Assembly (NCBI RefSeq): GCF_003001955.1
Contig: NZ_PVNH01000008.1
Span: 248,001 to 312,000, forward strand
Direction: 5' to 3'
DNA length: 64,000 bases
From: Prauserella shujinwangii
Lineage (GTDB): Bacteria > Actinomycetota > Actinomycetes > Mycobacteriales > Pseudonocardiaceae
The notes under the pieces: model-generated
Told to the model about the DNA's origin: nothing
The model's database searches: none
The model's input: only the letters and a program-made list of their open reading frames with translations
Program-made: the position numbers and the translations under genes
Shown: piece by piece, positions 17,032 through 25,638 of the stretch
Numbering within the stretch: the stretch's first letter is position 1
Layout: every line of letters begins with the position of its first letter

Positions 17032-17679
17032 ATGACCGCACCCTTCGTCGTCACCACAGAAACCGCGGCGCTGCGCGGGGACCTGACCGTGCCGGCCGAC
17101 GCGGCAGGCGTGGTCGCCTTCGCACACGGTTCGGGCAGCTCCCGGCTCAGCCCGCGCAACGTGGCCGTGGCCAGGACCCTGCAGGACAACCGGCTCGCGA
17201 CGCTGCTGTTCGACCTGCTCAGCCCGGACGAGGAGCAGGTGGACGCACGGACGCGCGAGCTGCGCTTCGACGTGCCGCTGCTCGCCGGGCGCCTGGTCGA
17301 GGCCGTCGACGAGCTCGCGGAGCACGAGACCACCGCCCGGCTGCCGCTGGGGCTGTTCGGCGCCAGCACGGGCGCGGCGGCAGCGCTGGTCGCGGCCGCC
17401 CGGCGCCCCGAGCGGGTGCGGGCCGTGGTCTCCCGGGGCGGCCGCCCCGATCTCGCGGGCGAGGCGCTGCCCAGCGTCCGCTGCCCGGTGCAGCTGGTGG
17501 TCGGTGAGCACGACCACCAGGTGCTGCGGCTCAACGAGCAGGCCGCGGAGCGGCTCGGCGGGCCGTCGCGGATCGAGGTGGTGCCCGGCGCCACCCACCT
17601 GTTCGAGGAGCCCGGCGCGCTGGAACAGGTGGCCGGACTGGCGGCGGACTGGTTCGCCACGCACCTGGCCACCCCGTGA
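17032..17679 (+). CDS. Alpha/beta hydrolase, dienelactone hydrolase-like
   Basis: 215 residues. The oxyanion region FAHGSGSS (about 30-37), nucleophile elbow GASTG with Ser112, Asp in VGEHDH and His in PGATHLFEE make a complete triad. It belongs to the DLH-like group that neighbours PRTase-fold proteins; the substrate is unknown. It starts 3 nt after the phosphoribosyltransferase gene and is surely co-translated with it. Confidence 0.85.
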   Translation: MTAPFVVTTETAALRGDLTVPADAAGVVAFAHGSGSSRLSPRNVAVARTLQDNRLATLLFDLLSPDEEQVDARTRELRFDVPLLAGRLVEAVDELAEHETTARLPLGLFGASTGAAAALVAAARRPERVRAVVSRGGRPDLAGEALPSVRCPVQLVVGEHDHQVLRLNEQAAERLGGPSRIEVVPGATHLFEEPGALEQVAGLAADWFATHLATP

Positions 17680-17707
17680 GCTCCAGCCCTTTCGTAGGGT
17701 GGGGGTC

Positions 17708-18526
17708 ATGGACAGCGTGCGCTTGATCGACCAGTGGCCTGTGGACAACGCCGCCGCGGCGGTGGTGAGCGCCGACGGCACCGTGCTGGGCAGGCACGGC
17801 GACGGCGCCCGGGTGTTCCGGCTGGCGTCGGTCACCAAGCTGTTCACCGCGTACACCACGCTGATCGCGGTCGAGGAGGGCGTGGTGGAGCTCGACACCC
17901 CGGCCGGGCCGGAGGGCGCCACGATCCGGCACCTGCTGGCGCACACGGCCGGACTCGCGTTCGACGAACACCGGGTGATGGCGCCACCGGGACAGCGCAG
18001 GATGTACTCGAACGCGGGCTTCGAGCAGCTCGCCGACGCGCTGGCCGAGCATTCGGGCATCGCCTTCCGCGACTACCAGGACGAGGCGCTGTTCGCCCCG
18101 CTGCGGATGACGAACACCCGGCTGGAGGGCTCGCCCGGCGCGGGTGCGGTGTCCACGCTGGACGACCTGGTGCTGTTCGCCGCCGAGCTGCAGCGGCCGA
18201 AGCTGCTCTCCCCGGACACCCTCGGGACCGCCACGGAGGTGGCCTTTCCCGGCGTGACCGGGGTGCTGCCCGGCTTCGGGCACCAGAAACCGAACGACTG
18301 GGGCCTCGGCTTCGAGATCCGGGACGGCAAGAGCCCGCACTGGACGGGTTCGCTCAGCTCGCCGCGCACGTTCGGCCACTTCGGACAGTCGGGCACCTTC
18401 CTGTGGGTGGACCCGGACGCGGGCGCGGCCTGTGCTGCTCTCGCCGACCGCGATTTCGGCCCGTGGGCCGCCGAGGCGTGGCCCGCGTTCACCGACGCGG
18501 TGCTCACCGAGCTGCGCGGATCGTGA
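17708..18526 (+). CDS. Serine hydrolase of the class C beta-lactamase / penicillin-binding family
   Basis: 272 residues. The SxxK motif SVTK (Ser41, Lys44), the YxN motif YSN (100-102) and a third-motif region GHFGQSG near the C-terminus are present. No signal peptide, so it is probably a cytoplasmic esterase or peptidase rather than a beta-lactamase. A TAGGGT hexamer 7 nt before the ATG suggests a leaderless transcript. The gene is convergent with the next one, the stops being only 4 nt apart. Confidence 0.82.
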   Translation: MDSVRLIDQWPVDNAAAAVVSADGTVLGRHGDGARVFRLASVTKLFTAYTTLIAVEEGVVELDTPAGPEGATIRHLLAHTAGLAFDEHRVMAPPGQRRMYSNAGFEQLADALAEHSGIAFRDYQDEALFAPLRMTNTRLEGSPGAGAVSTLDDLVLFAAELQRPKLLSPDTLGTATEVAFPGVTGVLPGFGHQKPNDWGLGFEIRDGKSPHWTGSLSSPRTFGHFGQSGTFLWVDPDAGAACAALADRDFGPWAAEAWPAFTDAVLTELRGS

Positions 18527-18530
18527 GCGG

Positions 18531-19475
18531 TCAGGGGCGCAGGACGCGCACCGGCTCCCCCGCCTGGTAGGCGGCGATGTCCTCGACGGCGTCGCGGTAG
18601 AACACCTCGTACAGGTCCCGCGTCACGTACCCGATGTGCGGGGTGAGCACGGTGTTCGGCAGCGACCGCAGCGGGTGGTCGGCGGGCAGCGGCTCGACGT
18701 CGTACACGTCGAGCGCCGCGCCCCCGATGCGGCCTTCGCGCAGGGCGGTCACCAGCGCCGTCTCGTCGACGATCGGCCCGCGTGACGTGTTGACCAGCAA
18801 CGCGGTCGGCTTGAGCAGGGCCAGCTCCTCCGCGCCGAGCAGTCCCCGGGTACGCTCGCTCAGGACCAGGTGGATCGAGAGCACGTCGGCGGTGCGCAGC
18901 AGCTCCTCCTCGGACACCGCGGTGACGTCGTGCTCGGCGGCCCGTTCGGGCGTGAGGTGCCGGCTCCACGCGATCGTGCGCATGCCGAAGGCCTGCCCGA
19001 TCCGCGCCACCCGCGAGCCGAGCCGGCCCAGACCGAGCAGGCCGAGTGTCGCGCCGTGCAAGCCGCGGCCGACGGTGCGCTGCCAGCCCCCCTCGCGCAC
19101 CGACCGTTCCTCCACGGGCAGGTTCCGCATCGCGGCCAGGATCAGCGCCCACGTGTGCTCGGCGGTCGGGTGCGGCAGGTAGCCCGTTCCGCACACGACG
19201 ATGCCGAGCCGCTCGGCCGCCGCCAGGTCGATGGACGCGTTGCGGGGCCCGGTGGTCACCAGCAGCCGCAGGTCGGGCAGCCGTTCCAGGAGTGCCGCGG
19301 GGAACGGCGTGCGCTCGCGCATCGCGACGACCACCTCGCACCCGGCGAGCCGCCGGACCAGCTCGTCGCGGTCGGCGACGTGCTCGGTGAACACCTCGAC
19401 CTCCGCGCCGAGCGAGTCCCAGTCGGCGAGCTCGAGGGCGACGTTCTGGTAGTCGTCGAGGATGGCGATGCGCAT
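18531..19475 (-). CDS. D-2-hydroxyacid dehydrogenase family protein
   Basis: 314 residues. The NAD-binding motif LGLLGLGRLGSRVARIG (about 145-160), the catalytic Arg in LVNTSRGPIVDE and the His in LTPHIGY are clear. It reduces 2-keto acids or is a phosphoglycerate-dehydrogenase-like enzyme; the substrate cannot be read. ATG at 19475 is 6 nt after TAGCGT on the minus strand, suggesting a leaderless transcript. Confidence 0.9.
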   Translation of the reverse strand: MRIAILDDYQNVALELADWDSLGAEVEVFTEHVADRDELVRRLAGCEVVVAMRERTPFPAALLERLPDLRLLVTTGPRNASIDLAAAERLGIVVCGTGYLPHPTAEHTWALILAAMRNLPVEERSVREGGWQRTVGRGLHGATLGLLGLGRLGSRVARIGQAFGMRTIAWSRHLTPERAAEHDVTAVSEEELLRTADVLSIHLVLSERTRGLLGAEELALLKPTALLVNTSRGPIVDETALVTALREGRIGGAALDVYDVEPLPADHPLRSLPNTVLTPHIGYVTRDLYEVFYRDAVEDIAAYQAGEPVRVLRP

Positions 19476-19532
19476 GGCCCCACGCTAGTGCCCCACCAAG
19501 AAAGGTTCAGCGCGTCTCTCCGCGGCCCAGCA

Positions 19533-20726
19533 CTAGGGCACGAGCACGTCCACCCGGACCAGGTGGTGGTCGGAGGCGTCGTTGAGCCGGGCCAGCGGCG
19601 TGCCGGGCACCGGCCAGTAGACGGCGCCGCCCCGCACGACGAGCCCCCGGGACGGCAGCACGTAGTCGACGCGGAGGTTGCCGGGCGCGGCGTCGTTGAA
19701 GTCGGCGGTGTCGAACCACGGGTAACCCTCGTGCTCCGCGTTGGCACCGCCCTGCTCGTGCGCCGCGACCACGCCGCCGAGGCTGGCGGGCCGGGTGTCG
19801 TGCACGCGTGGCGCGCCGAGCAGCCTGCCGATCGAGCCGGGCACGCTGTCGCCGTCCACCGGGTCGGAGTTGTAGTCGCCCGCGATCACGAACCGGGCGC
19901 CCGCCGGGAGGCCGCCCCGCCTGCCCTGGTCGTCGTAGACGTAGCCGCCCCGTCCGGGGGTGACGTAGTCGGCCCAGAACCGGATCTCGTCGTGGTTGCG
20001 GGTGCCGTTGCGGTCCTCGGCACCGTCGAAGGTGGGCGGCGTCGGGTGCGCGGTCAGGAAGTGCACGGTGCGGCGGCCGATGCGGACCGGCACGTCCCAG
20101 TGCGACTTCGACGACAGGCGCAGCACGTCGAGCACCTCGGGCGAGTACCAGTCGGCCGGGGCCGGCGTGGCCGGGTCGTCCGGGAGCAGCGCGCCGGGCA
20201 TGTCCTTCCACCGGAACCGCTGGAACGTCCGGACGTGCTCCGCGTCGATCGGGTACCGCGAGAGCACCAGCATCCCGTACTGCCCCTCGAACAGCCCGAA
20301 GCCGTGCGCGTCGTTGCCGCCGCCGACGGTGCCGTCGTGGTCGAGGTCGAAGCCGGTGGGCACACCGGTGTTGACCGGGGCGGCGAACGCGTACGGGTAG
20401 TCGATGGGCCGGGCACCGTTCTGGCCGACCTCCAGGTAGTTGTCCCGGAACGCGTCGGCGGCGGCACCGCCCGCCACATAGTCGAACTCGTTGAGCAGCA
20501 GCACGTCCGGCCGGTTGCGATGGATCACCTCGGCGACCTCGCGGGCCTGCGGGTCGTCCGGGGTGGACAGGTCGGCGAGCAGCTCACCCTCCGCGCCGCG
20601 GTTCAGCGAGGCGTTGAACGTCGCGAACCGGATCTCGGGCCCCGGCGTGGCACCGGCGGGGACGGGCAGGGCGGTCAGGGCGAGCACGGCGGCCAGCGCC
20701 GGCAGGAGCACACGTCTGCGAGTCAC
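19533..20726 (-). CDS. Secreted endonuclease/exonuclease/phosphatase family protein
   Basis: 397 residues with a Sec signal peptide (RRRVLLPALAAVLALTAL..PAGA). Family motifs appear in order: RFATFNAS, VLLLNEFD (metal Glu), TAHPTPP, VIAGDYNSDP (Asp/Asn pair) and SDHHLVRVDV (catalytic His). A DLDHDGTVGGGND loop near residue 130 looks calcium-binding. It is likely an extracellular phosphodiesterase or nuclease. GTG at 20726 follows TAGGGT by 6 nt, again suggesting a leaderless transcript. Confidence 0.88.
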   Translation of the reverse strand: MTRRRVLLPALAAVLALTALPVPAGATPGPEIRFATFNASLNRGAEGELLADLSTPDDPQAREVAEVIHRNRPDVLLLNEFDYVAGGAAADAFRDNYLEVGQNGARPIDYPYAFAAPVNTGVPTGFDLDHDGTVGGGNDAHGFGLFEGQYGMLVLSRYPIDAEHVRTFQRFRWKDMPGALLPDDPATPAPADWYSPEVLDVLRLSSKSHWDVPVRIGRRTVHFLTAHPTPPTFDGAEDRNGTRNHDEIRFWADYVTPGRGGYVYDDQGRRGGLPAGARFVIAGDYNSDPVDGDSVPGSIGRLLGAPRVHDTRPASLGGVVAAHEQGGANAEHEGYPWFDTADFNDAAPGNLRVDYVLPSRGLVVRGGAVYWPVPGTPLARLNDASDHHLVRVDVLVP

Positions 20727-20819
20727 GCCGACACCCTAGGCGGGACAACGGGCCCCGACATGAGCACGAGGTGAACTGTTATCCGCGCCCCGGTGGCGGC
20801 GGCGCGGGAGCGGCCGGGT

Positions 20820-21206
20820 TCAGGGGCAACGGTCCGCGAGGACGCAGAACTCGTTGCCCTCCGGGTCGGCGAGGACGACCCAGCTCGCGTCGCCCTGGCC
20901 GACGTCGGCGTGCCGGGCACCCAGGTCGAGCAGGCGACGGACCTCGTCGGCCTGCTCCCGGTCGGTGGGGTTGACGTCGAGATGGAGCCTGTTCTTGCCG
21001 GTCTTGCCCTCGGGCACGTGCGCGAAGGTCAGCGTCGGGGGCACCGGGCCGGGACGGTTCCTGCCCTCCGGCACCCGGGGCGAGCCGATGGTGACGACTT
21101 CGCCGTCGTCGTCCTGCACCTCGTAGCCGAGGACCGAGCACCAGAACCGGGCGAGACCGCGGGGATCGGCACAGTCGATCGCGAGCTCGGTGAACTTGCT
21201 GGCCAT
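20820..21206 (-). CDS. VOC-fold (glyoxalase-like) protein
   Basis: 128 residues. Two beta-alpha-beta-beta-beta repeats; FTELAIDCADPRGLARFWCS opens the first and DASWVVLADPEGNEFCVL is the standard second-repeat ending. It belongs to the glyoxalase/bleomycin-resistance superfamily, with function undefined. ATG at 21206 has GGGAGG 7 nt upstream. Confidence 0.85.
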   Translation of the reverse strand: MASKFTELAIDCADPRGLARFWCSVLGYEVQDDDGEVVTIGSPRVPEGRNRPGPVPPTLTFAHVPEGKTGKNRLHLDVNPTDREQADEVRRLLDLGARHADVGQGDASWVVLADPEGNEFCVLADRCP

Positions 21207-21293
21207 GTCGGAACCTCCCAGTCAGGTGGCGGCCGCCGGAGGCCACACGCTAGCCGGGAACGCTCCGCGACGGTGATCGGGACCTGGTGGCCG

Positions 21294-21674
21294 TCAGACG
21301 TCGGCGCGGCGGCGGGCCGCCTCGATGTGGCCGAGGTACCGGTGGGTCCAGTCGCACATTCCGCCGACCGTCGCCCGCAGGGCTCGTCCCGGTTCGGTGA
21401 GGGTGTACTCGACCCGCGGCGGCACGGTGGGATGCACCGTTCGCTCGACCAGGCCGTTGCGCTCCATCATGCGCAGGTTCTGGGTGAGCATCTTGTGGCT
21501 GATGCCCTCGACCTCGTCGCGCAACTCGCTGAAGCGCAGCGTGCCCGCACCGAGGGCCTCGATGATGAGCAAGGCCCACTTGTTGGCGACATCCGAGAAG
21601 ATCTCCCGCGCCAGCGAGTCCGCGCGCCTGAGGTCGGCTTGCCCGGGCGAGTCCCGGAACCGCTTGGTCACCAT
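21294..21674 (-). CDS. HxlR-family transcriptional regulator
   Basis: 126 residues with one winged helix. FSDVANKWALLIIEALGAGTLRF, SHKMLTQNLRMMERNGLV and VEYTLTEPG are diagnostic HxlR segments. HxlR proteins often sense reactive electrophiles or redox signals. The gene is divergent from the RidA-like gene across a 133-bp region with a TGGTTT/AAACCA inverted repeat, so it likely controls that gene and itself. Confidence 0.9.
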   Translation of the reverse strand: MVTKRFRDSPGQADLRRADSLAREIFSDVANKWALLIIEALGAGTLRFSELRDEVEGISHKMLTQNLRMMERNGLVERTVHPTVPPRVEYTLTEPGRALRATVGGMCDWTHRYLGHIEAARRRADV

Positions 21675-21729
21675 CAGGTTCCCCCGTCACGACAAAGTGC
21701 GTTCTTCCACGGCAGCCAACACTCTCCTA

Positions 21730-21756
21730 TGGTTTCCGGGTAACCGCAAGAAACCA
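21730..21756. promoter_or_regulatory. Inverted repeat between hxlR-type and ridA-type genes
   Basis: TGGTTT (21730-21735) and AAACCA (21751-21756), separated by 15 nt, lie in the divergent intergenic region. The spacing is near one and a half helical turns, so half-sites may not face the same way. It is a candidate operator only. Confidence 0.3.
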
Positions 21757-21807
21757 CTGGTCCGGGCGCCGTGGCCCACGGGCGCCCGGACGAGGAAGGC
21801 AGGCAGC

Positions 21808-22215
21808 ATGGCCATCACCCTGGTGAACCCCGCCGGGTTGCCCGAGACCGAGGTCTACCGGCAGGTGTCGGTCGCCTCGGGGACGAGGCTGGTCTTCATC
21901 GCCGGGCAGGTCGCCTGGGACGCCGACGGCACCACCGTCGGGGAAGGCGACCTCGCCGCGCAGGTCGAGCAGTGCTACCTCAACGTCGGCACCGCCCTGG
22001 CCGCGGCCGGCGGATCCTTCGACGACGTGGCCAAACTGACCGTCTACGTCGTCGACTGGGCCCCCGAGAAGATGTCCGCGCTGCTGGAGGGGATCTCCCG
22101 GGCGGCGGCGAAGCTGGGCACCACTCCCGTGCCCCCGGCCACGCTGCTGGGCGTCGCCGCGCTGGACGTCCCCGACCACCTCGTCGAGGTCGAAGCCACC
22201 GCGGTCATCGACTGA
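21808..22215 (+). CDS. RidA-family protein lacking the canonical catalytic arginine
   Basis: 135 residues, full RidA/YjgF length (trimeric enamine deaminase fold). Family segments include RLVFIAGQVAWD and FDDVAKLTVYVVD, ending DHLVEVEATAV. The Arg of archetypal RidA (PARS/PART) is replaced: this protein reads VPPATLLGVAAL. That variant is common in a subfamily whose activity is not the classical 2-aminoacrylate deamination. ATG at 21808 follows GAGGAAGGCAGGCAGC. It is divergent from the HxlR regulator and has its own promoter region. Confidence 0.88.
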   Translation: MAITLVNPAGLPETEVYRQVSVASGTRLVFIAGQVAWDADGTTVGEGDLAAQVEQCYLNVGTALAAAGGSFDDVAKLTVYVVDWAPEKMSALLEGISRAAAKLGTTPVPPATLLGVAALDVPDHLVEVEATAVID

Positions 22216-22244
22216 ACCGGGGACCGCTCGCCGGTGACCGTGCC

Positions 22245-23102
22245 TCAGCGGCCGCCCGGTCGTGGCCGCCGCCCGGACCGCGCCGGATGTGCCGTCCAGT
22301 GCGCGGGCCGGGTGAGCCACGGTGGCAGCGTCGTGGCGCCGTCGCCGCGGGCCGAGTCCAGCTGCGGCTGGGTGAGGAAGAGCGCGTCCGCGAGCGCGGC
22401 CCGGCTCAGGTCGGCGCCCCGCAGGTCGGCGCCGGTGAGATCGGCCCGGTCCAGATCCGCACCGGTGAGGTCGGCACCCAGCAGCCGGGCGCCGCGCAGG
22501 CAGGCGCCCCGCAGGCCGGCTCCGTGGAAGTCCTCGCCGAGCAGGTCGGCGCCCCGCAGCTCGGGACCCCGCGTTCCGGCCCTGGCGAGCTCGCTCGCTC
22601 GCCGCAGCGCGACGTTGGCCTCCGCGCGGTGCGCGTCCACCTCGAGGCGCGCCAGCGCGCCGGCGCCGAGCCCGGTCAGTCGCTCCGTCTCGGCGAACAT
22701 CCGGCGCAGCTCGGCGTGCACCGGCCGGGCCGCCTCCAGCGCGAGCGCCTCGTTGAGGTACCAGAGCAGTTCGTGGAGGTCACGCAGGACGCCGAACACG
22801 GCGAACATGCGGCCGGCGGTCTCCGGGCCGGTGCGCCAGTCGCTCCCGGCGAACGTCACCTGGACGACGTGCTGCCCCGCCCCGAAGCAGTCGAACACGG
22901 CGCAGCCCGCGAAACCCCGTTCGCGCAGCGAGTCGTGGATGGAGCACGCGAAGTCGGCCCGGAGGTTCGGACACGGCTCACCGGCCGGCTTGTCGAGGGC
23001 GAAATCCGCCGACCTGGTGAACGCCGGAGCCACACAGCACAGCCCGACGCAGCGCGCGCAGTCGGCTCGCAGCCGCGCGCGGTACTCGGCCGGTCCGGGC
23101 AT
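22245..23102 (-). CDS. Pentapeptide-repeat protein with cysteine-rich metal-site-like N-terminus
   Basis: 285 residues. The N-terminal part holds a cysteine cluster: CARCVGLCCV (about 15-24), then CPNLRADFAC and a CAVFDC pair, resembling the YkgJ-type Cx2C...CC metal site. A helical middle follows (about 85-170), then about ten pentapeptide units (A-D/N-L-x-G type, for example LTGADLRGADLSRA) forming a right-handed quadrilateral helix. I recall this architecture from other actinobacteria but no function. ATG at 23102, AGGAG 6 nt upstream. It lies 19 bp before aroE on the same strand. Confidence 0.82.
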   Translation of the reverse strand: MPGPAEYRARLRADCARCVGLCCVAPAFTRSADFALDKPAGEPCPNLRADFACSIHDSLRERGFAGCAVFDCFGAGQHVVQVTFAGSDWRTGPETAGRMFAVFGVLRDLHELLWYLNEALALEAARPVHAELRRMFAETERLTGLGAGALARLEVDAHRAEANVALRRASELARAGTRGPELRGADLLGEDFHGAGLRGACLRGARLLGADLTGADLDRADLTGADLRGADLSRAALADALFLTQPQLDSARGDGATTLPPWLTRPAHWTAHPARSGRRPRPGGR

Positions 23103-23120
23103 GGGCGCTCCTGTGTCGTC

Positions 23121-23981
23121 TCAGCCGATCGGCAACGGCAGGATCCGGTCCGTGGCCTCCCGCAGGGCGTCCCGCATCGCGGCGCGCGGCGCGGGACGCC
23201 CGGTGAACTGCTCCACCTGCCCGAAAGCTTGGTGCAGCAACATGTCCAGCCCGGTGGCGAGGCGGCCGCCACGTTCGCGCACCGCGTCCGCCAGCGGCGT
23301 CGGCCACGGGTGGTAGATCACGTCGAGCACGCACGGCGCGGCCGCGAGCTCGGCACGATGCGGCCGCACGGCATCCGGCGGCACGGTGCTCACCAGCACC
23401 GCCGCCTCGGCGGCCAGTCCCGCGAAGTCCACCTCGGCCCAGCGCAGCACCCGCACGCCGAGACCGGCCCGCTCCGCCGAGGTGGCCGTCTCCGTCGCCC
23501 GCGCGGGCTCGCGCACCACCAGCCGGACGTCGGTCACCCCGAGATCGGCGAGCGCGGCGACCACGGCGGCGGCCGTGCCACCGGCCCCCAGCACCACCCC
23601 GGTACGGCCGCCGGGTACGAACCCACCGGCCGCGCGCAGGGCGCCGACCACCCCGTCCACGTCGGTGCAGTCGGCCCGCCAGCCGCCGGAGCCCAGCCGC
23701 ACCAGGGTGTTGGCCGCGCCGACCAGCCGGGCGCGGGGGGTCGACTCCGCCGCGCACCGCAGCGCGGCCCGCTTTCCGGGCATCGTGACCGAAAGGCCCA
23801 CCCACTCCGGCCCGAGCCCGCTCACGAACCCGGGCAGGCCCTCGGCGTCGACCTCCACCCGGTCGTAGCTCCAGCCGGGCAGCCCGAGCGCCCGGTAGGC
23901 GGCCTCGTGCAGCACGGGCGACAGGGAATGCGCCACGGGGCTGCCGAGCACGGCCGCGCGGCGCACCGGCTCAGAAGACAC
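23121..23981 (-). CDS. aroE: Shikimate dehydrogenase
   Basis: 286 residues. SPVAHSLSPVLHEAAYRALG binds shikimate; catalytic Lys70 is in TMPGKRAAL and Asp107 in CTDVDG; the NADP motif is VLGAGGTAAAVVAAL. It reduces 3-dehydroshikimate. The GTG start at 23981 lies inside the mltG coding end (11-bp overlap), a typical mltG-aroE coupling. The other aro genes are 13 kb away on the same strand. Confidence 0.94.
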   Translation of the reverse strand: MSSEPVRRAAVLGSPVAHSLSPVLHEAAYRALGLPGWSYDRVEVDAEGLPGFVSGLGPEWVGLSVTMPGKRAALRCAAESTPRARLVGAANTLVRLGSGGWRADCTDVDGVVGALRAAGGFVPGGRTGVVLGAGGTAAAVVAALADLGVTDVRLVVREPARATETATSAERAGLGVRVLRWAEVDFAGLAAEAAVLVSTVPPDAVRPHRAELAAAPCVLDVIYHPWPTPLADAVRERGGRLATGLDMLLHQAFGQVEQFTGRPAPRAAMRDALREATDRILPLPIG

Positions 23982-25638
23982 CGCGCCGGATCGCGTCGTC
24001 GACGTTGGCCTGGTGCTCCTCCAGGGTGGTGGAGAAGCAGGACAGCCCGTTCTCCTCGCACTTGACGAAGAACATCCAGTCACCGTCGGCCGGTTTCTCC
24101 GCCGCGATGATCGCCTCCTTGCTCGGCGCCGAGATCGGCGTCGGCGGAAGTCCCCTGACCGCGTAGGTGTTGTACGGCCCCGCCTTGGCGCGGTCGGCGG
24201 CGGAGGTCCGGACGGCGGGCCGGTCCAGCACGTAGTTGACGGTGGAGTCCATCTCCAGCTTCCAGCCCTGGTCGAGCCGGTTGTAGATCACCCGCGAGAC
24301 CTTCTCGAAGTCGGCCTTCACCGCCTCCCGCTCGATCAGCGACGCGATCACCAGCACCTCGTACGGGCTGAAGCCGCTCGCGCCGGCCGCGTCGGGCAGC
24401 CCAGCGGCCTGCAGGCGCGTGGTCGAGGTCTCCAGCACGTGGCTCAACAGGGTCCGCGCGTCCCAGCCGGGTTTCACGTCGTAGACGCCGGGCGCGATCA
24501 TGCCCTCCAGCTTGCGGCCCTCCGGCGCCTTCGACGCGTCGGCGACCGCCCACTCCGGCACGCCGAGCTCCGCGAGATCCGTGGTGGCGGCCACCTCGCG
24601 CAGCCGCTTCACCGGCACGCAGGTGCTCTCCCCGTTCAGCTCGGCGCACGATGCCTTGGACAACTGTGTGAAGACACCGTCGACGACCGTGCCGTCGGGC
24701 TGCTCGATGTCGTCGAGCTGGGTGCCCGGCCTCAGTTGCAGCTCACCCACCCTGGCGTCGGGCTGGACGAGCCGTTCCACCGCGTTCGCACCGGACATCT
24801 TGGTCTTGACGACGTAGAAGCCGGGCTGGATGCCGAGGATCCGCTCGTCCTCCTGGCTCGCGGTGATGAACGCCTCGGTGCTGGCCACCACGTCCAGCTC
24901 CGTCAGCTTGACGCCGATCGCGCGGGTGGAGTCGCCGTCCTCCACCTGGAGCACGACGTCCCGCTCCCCCGCGCCCTCGTAGTCGTCGTAGCCGAAGCCG
25001 AGCAGCTCGCGGGCACCGTAGAACGCACCCGCGCCGAGCAGGGCGATGACCGCGAGCGCGGCCACCCAGCCGAGCAGGCGCCTGCCGCGGCGGCGCGGGC
25101 GCCGGTCGTCGCGGTCGTCCCCGAAGTACTCGGGCTCCGCGCGCTCGTCGTCGAAGAAGCCGTCCTCGTCGTCGTCCTCGCCGTCGCCGTCGTCGGCGTC
25201 AGCGTCGTTCACGCCGCCGTAGTAGCGGCCGGTGATCTCCTCGTCGACGAGGTCGTCGTACTCGTCGTCCCGCGGGTCGGCGTCGGCGAACAGGTCCTGC
25301 CCGAGGTCGAGGACGTCGGTGGGGTTCTCGTCCGGTGGCACGCCGTCGTTCGGCGGCCTGCGCCGCCTGCGCGGCCCCGCTTCCGGTGGGCGCACCGGCG
25401 GCCGGGCGGGCCGCTCCGGGTGCGCACCGGGAGGCACGTCGCCCGGCTGACGCTGCCCGAACGTGCCCGGTCCCGGCTCGGGAGCCACGTGCCGCGGCGG
25501 GCGGCCGGGCGGGCGGCGCGGGGGGACCGGCGGCGGCTCCCCGGGAGCGGGCCGCCCCGGCGGCGGCTCGGCCTGCGGCGGGCGCTGCGGTGGCCGCATC
25601 CGCGGCCTGCTGGGGTACCGGTCGTAGGGATCGGTCAC
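23971..25638 (-). CDS. mltG: Endolytic murein transglycosylase MltG (YceG-like)
   Basis: 555 residues. About 190 N-terminal cytoplasmic residues are unusual: a Pro/Arg-rich stretch (1-105) and then a strongly acidic Asp/Glu stretch (106-180). One membrane helix follows ([20 protein letters not shown]), then a LysM-like subdomain and the YceG domain with catalytic Glu in [11 protein letters not shown] (about residue 435). It cuts nascent glycan strands at the membrane. GTG at 25638 overlaps the ruvX stop (GTGA). The order alaS-ruvX-mltG-aroE is conserved in actinobacteria. Confidence 0.94.
   Translation of the reverse strand: MTDPYDRYPSRPRMRPPQRPPQAEPPPGRPAPGEPPPVPPRRPPGRPPRHVAPEPGPGTFGQRQPGDVPPGAHPERPARPPVRPPEAGPRRRRRPPNDGVPPDENPTDVLDLGQDLFADADPRDDEYDDLVDEEITGRYYGGVNDADADDGDGEDDDEDGFFDDERAEPEYFGDDRDDRRPRRRGRRLLGWVAALAVIALLGAGAFYGARELLGFGYDDYEGAGERDVVLQVEDGDSTRAIGVKLTELDVVASTEAFITASQEDERILGIQPGFYVVKTKMSGANAVERLVQPDARVGELQLRPGTQLDDIEQPDGTVVDGVFTQLSKASCAELNGESTCVPVKRLREVAATTDLAELGVPEWAVADASKAPEGRKLEGMIAPGVYDVKPGWDARTLLSHVLETSTTRLQAAGLPDAAGASGFSPYEVLVIASLIEREAVKADFEKVSRVIYNRLDQGWKLEMDSTVNYVLDRPAVRTSAADRAKAGPYNTYAVRGLPPTPISAPSKEAIIAAEKPADGDWMFFVKCEENGLSCFSTTLEEHQANVDDAIRRGVF

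Noticed and set aside
17708-18526. Secreted beta-lactamase resistance gene
   Set aside because: The SxxK and YxN motifs are present but there is no signal peptide, so a cytoplasmic esterase or peptidase is more likely.
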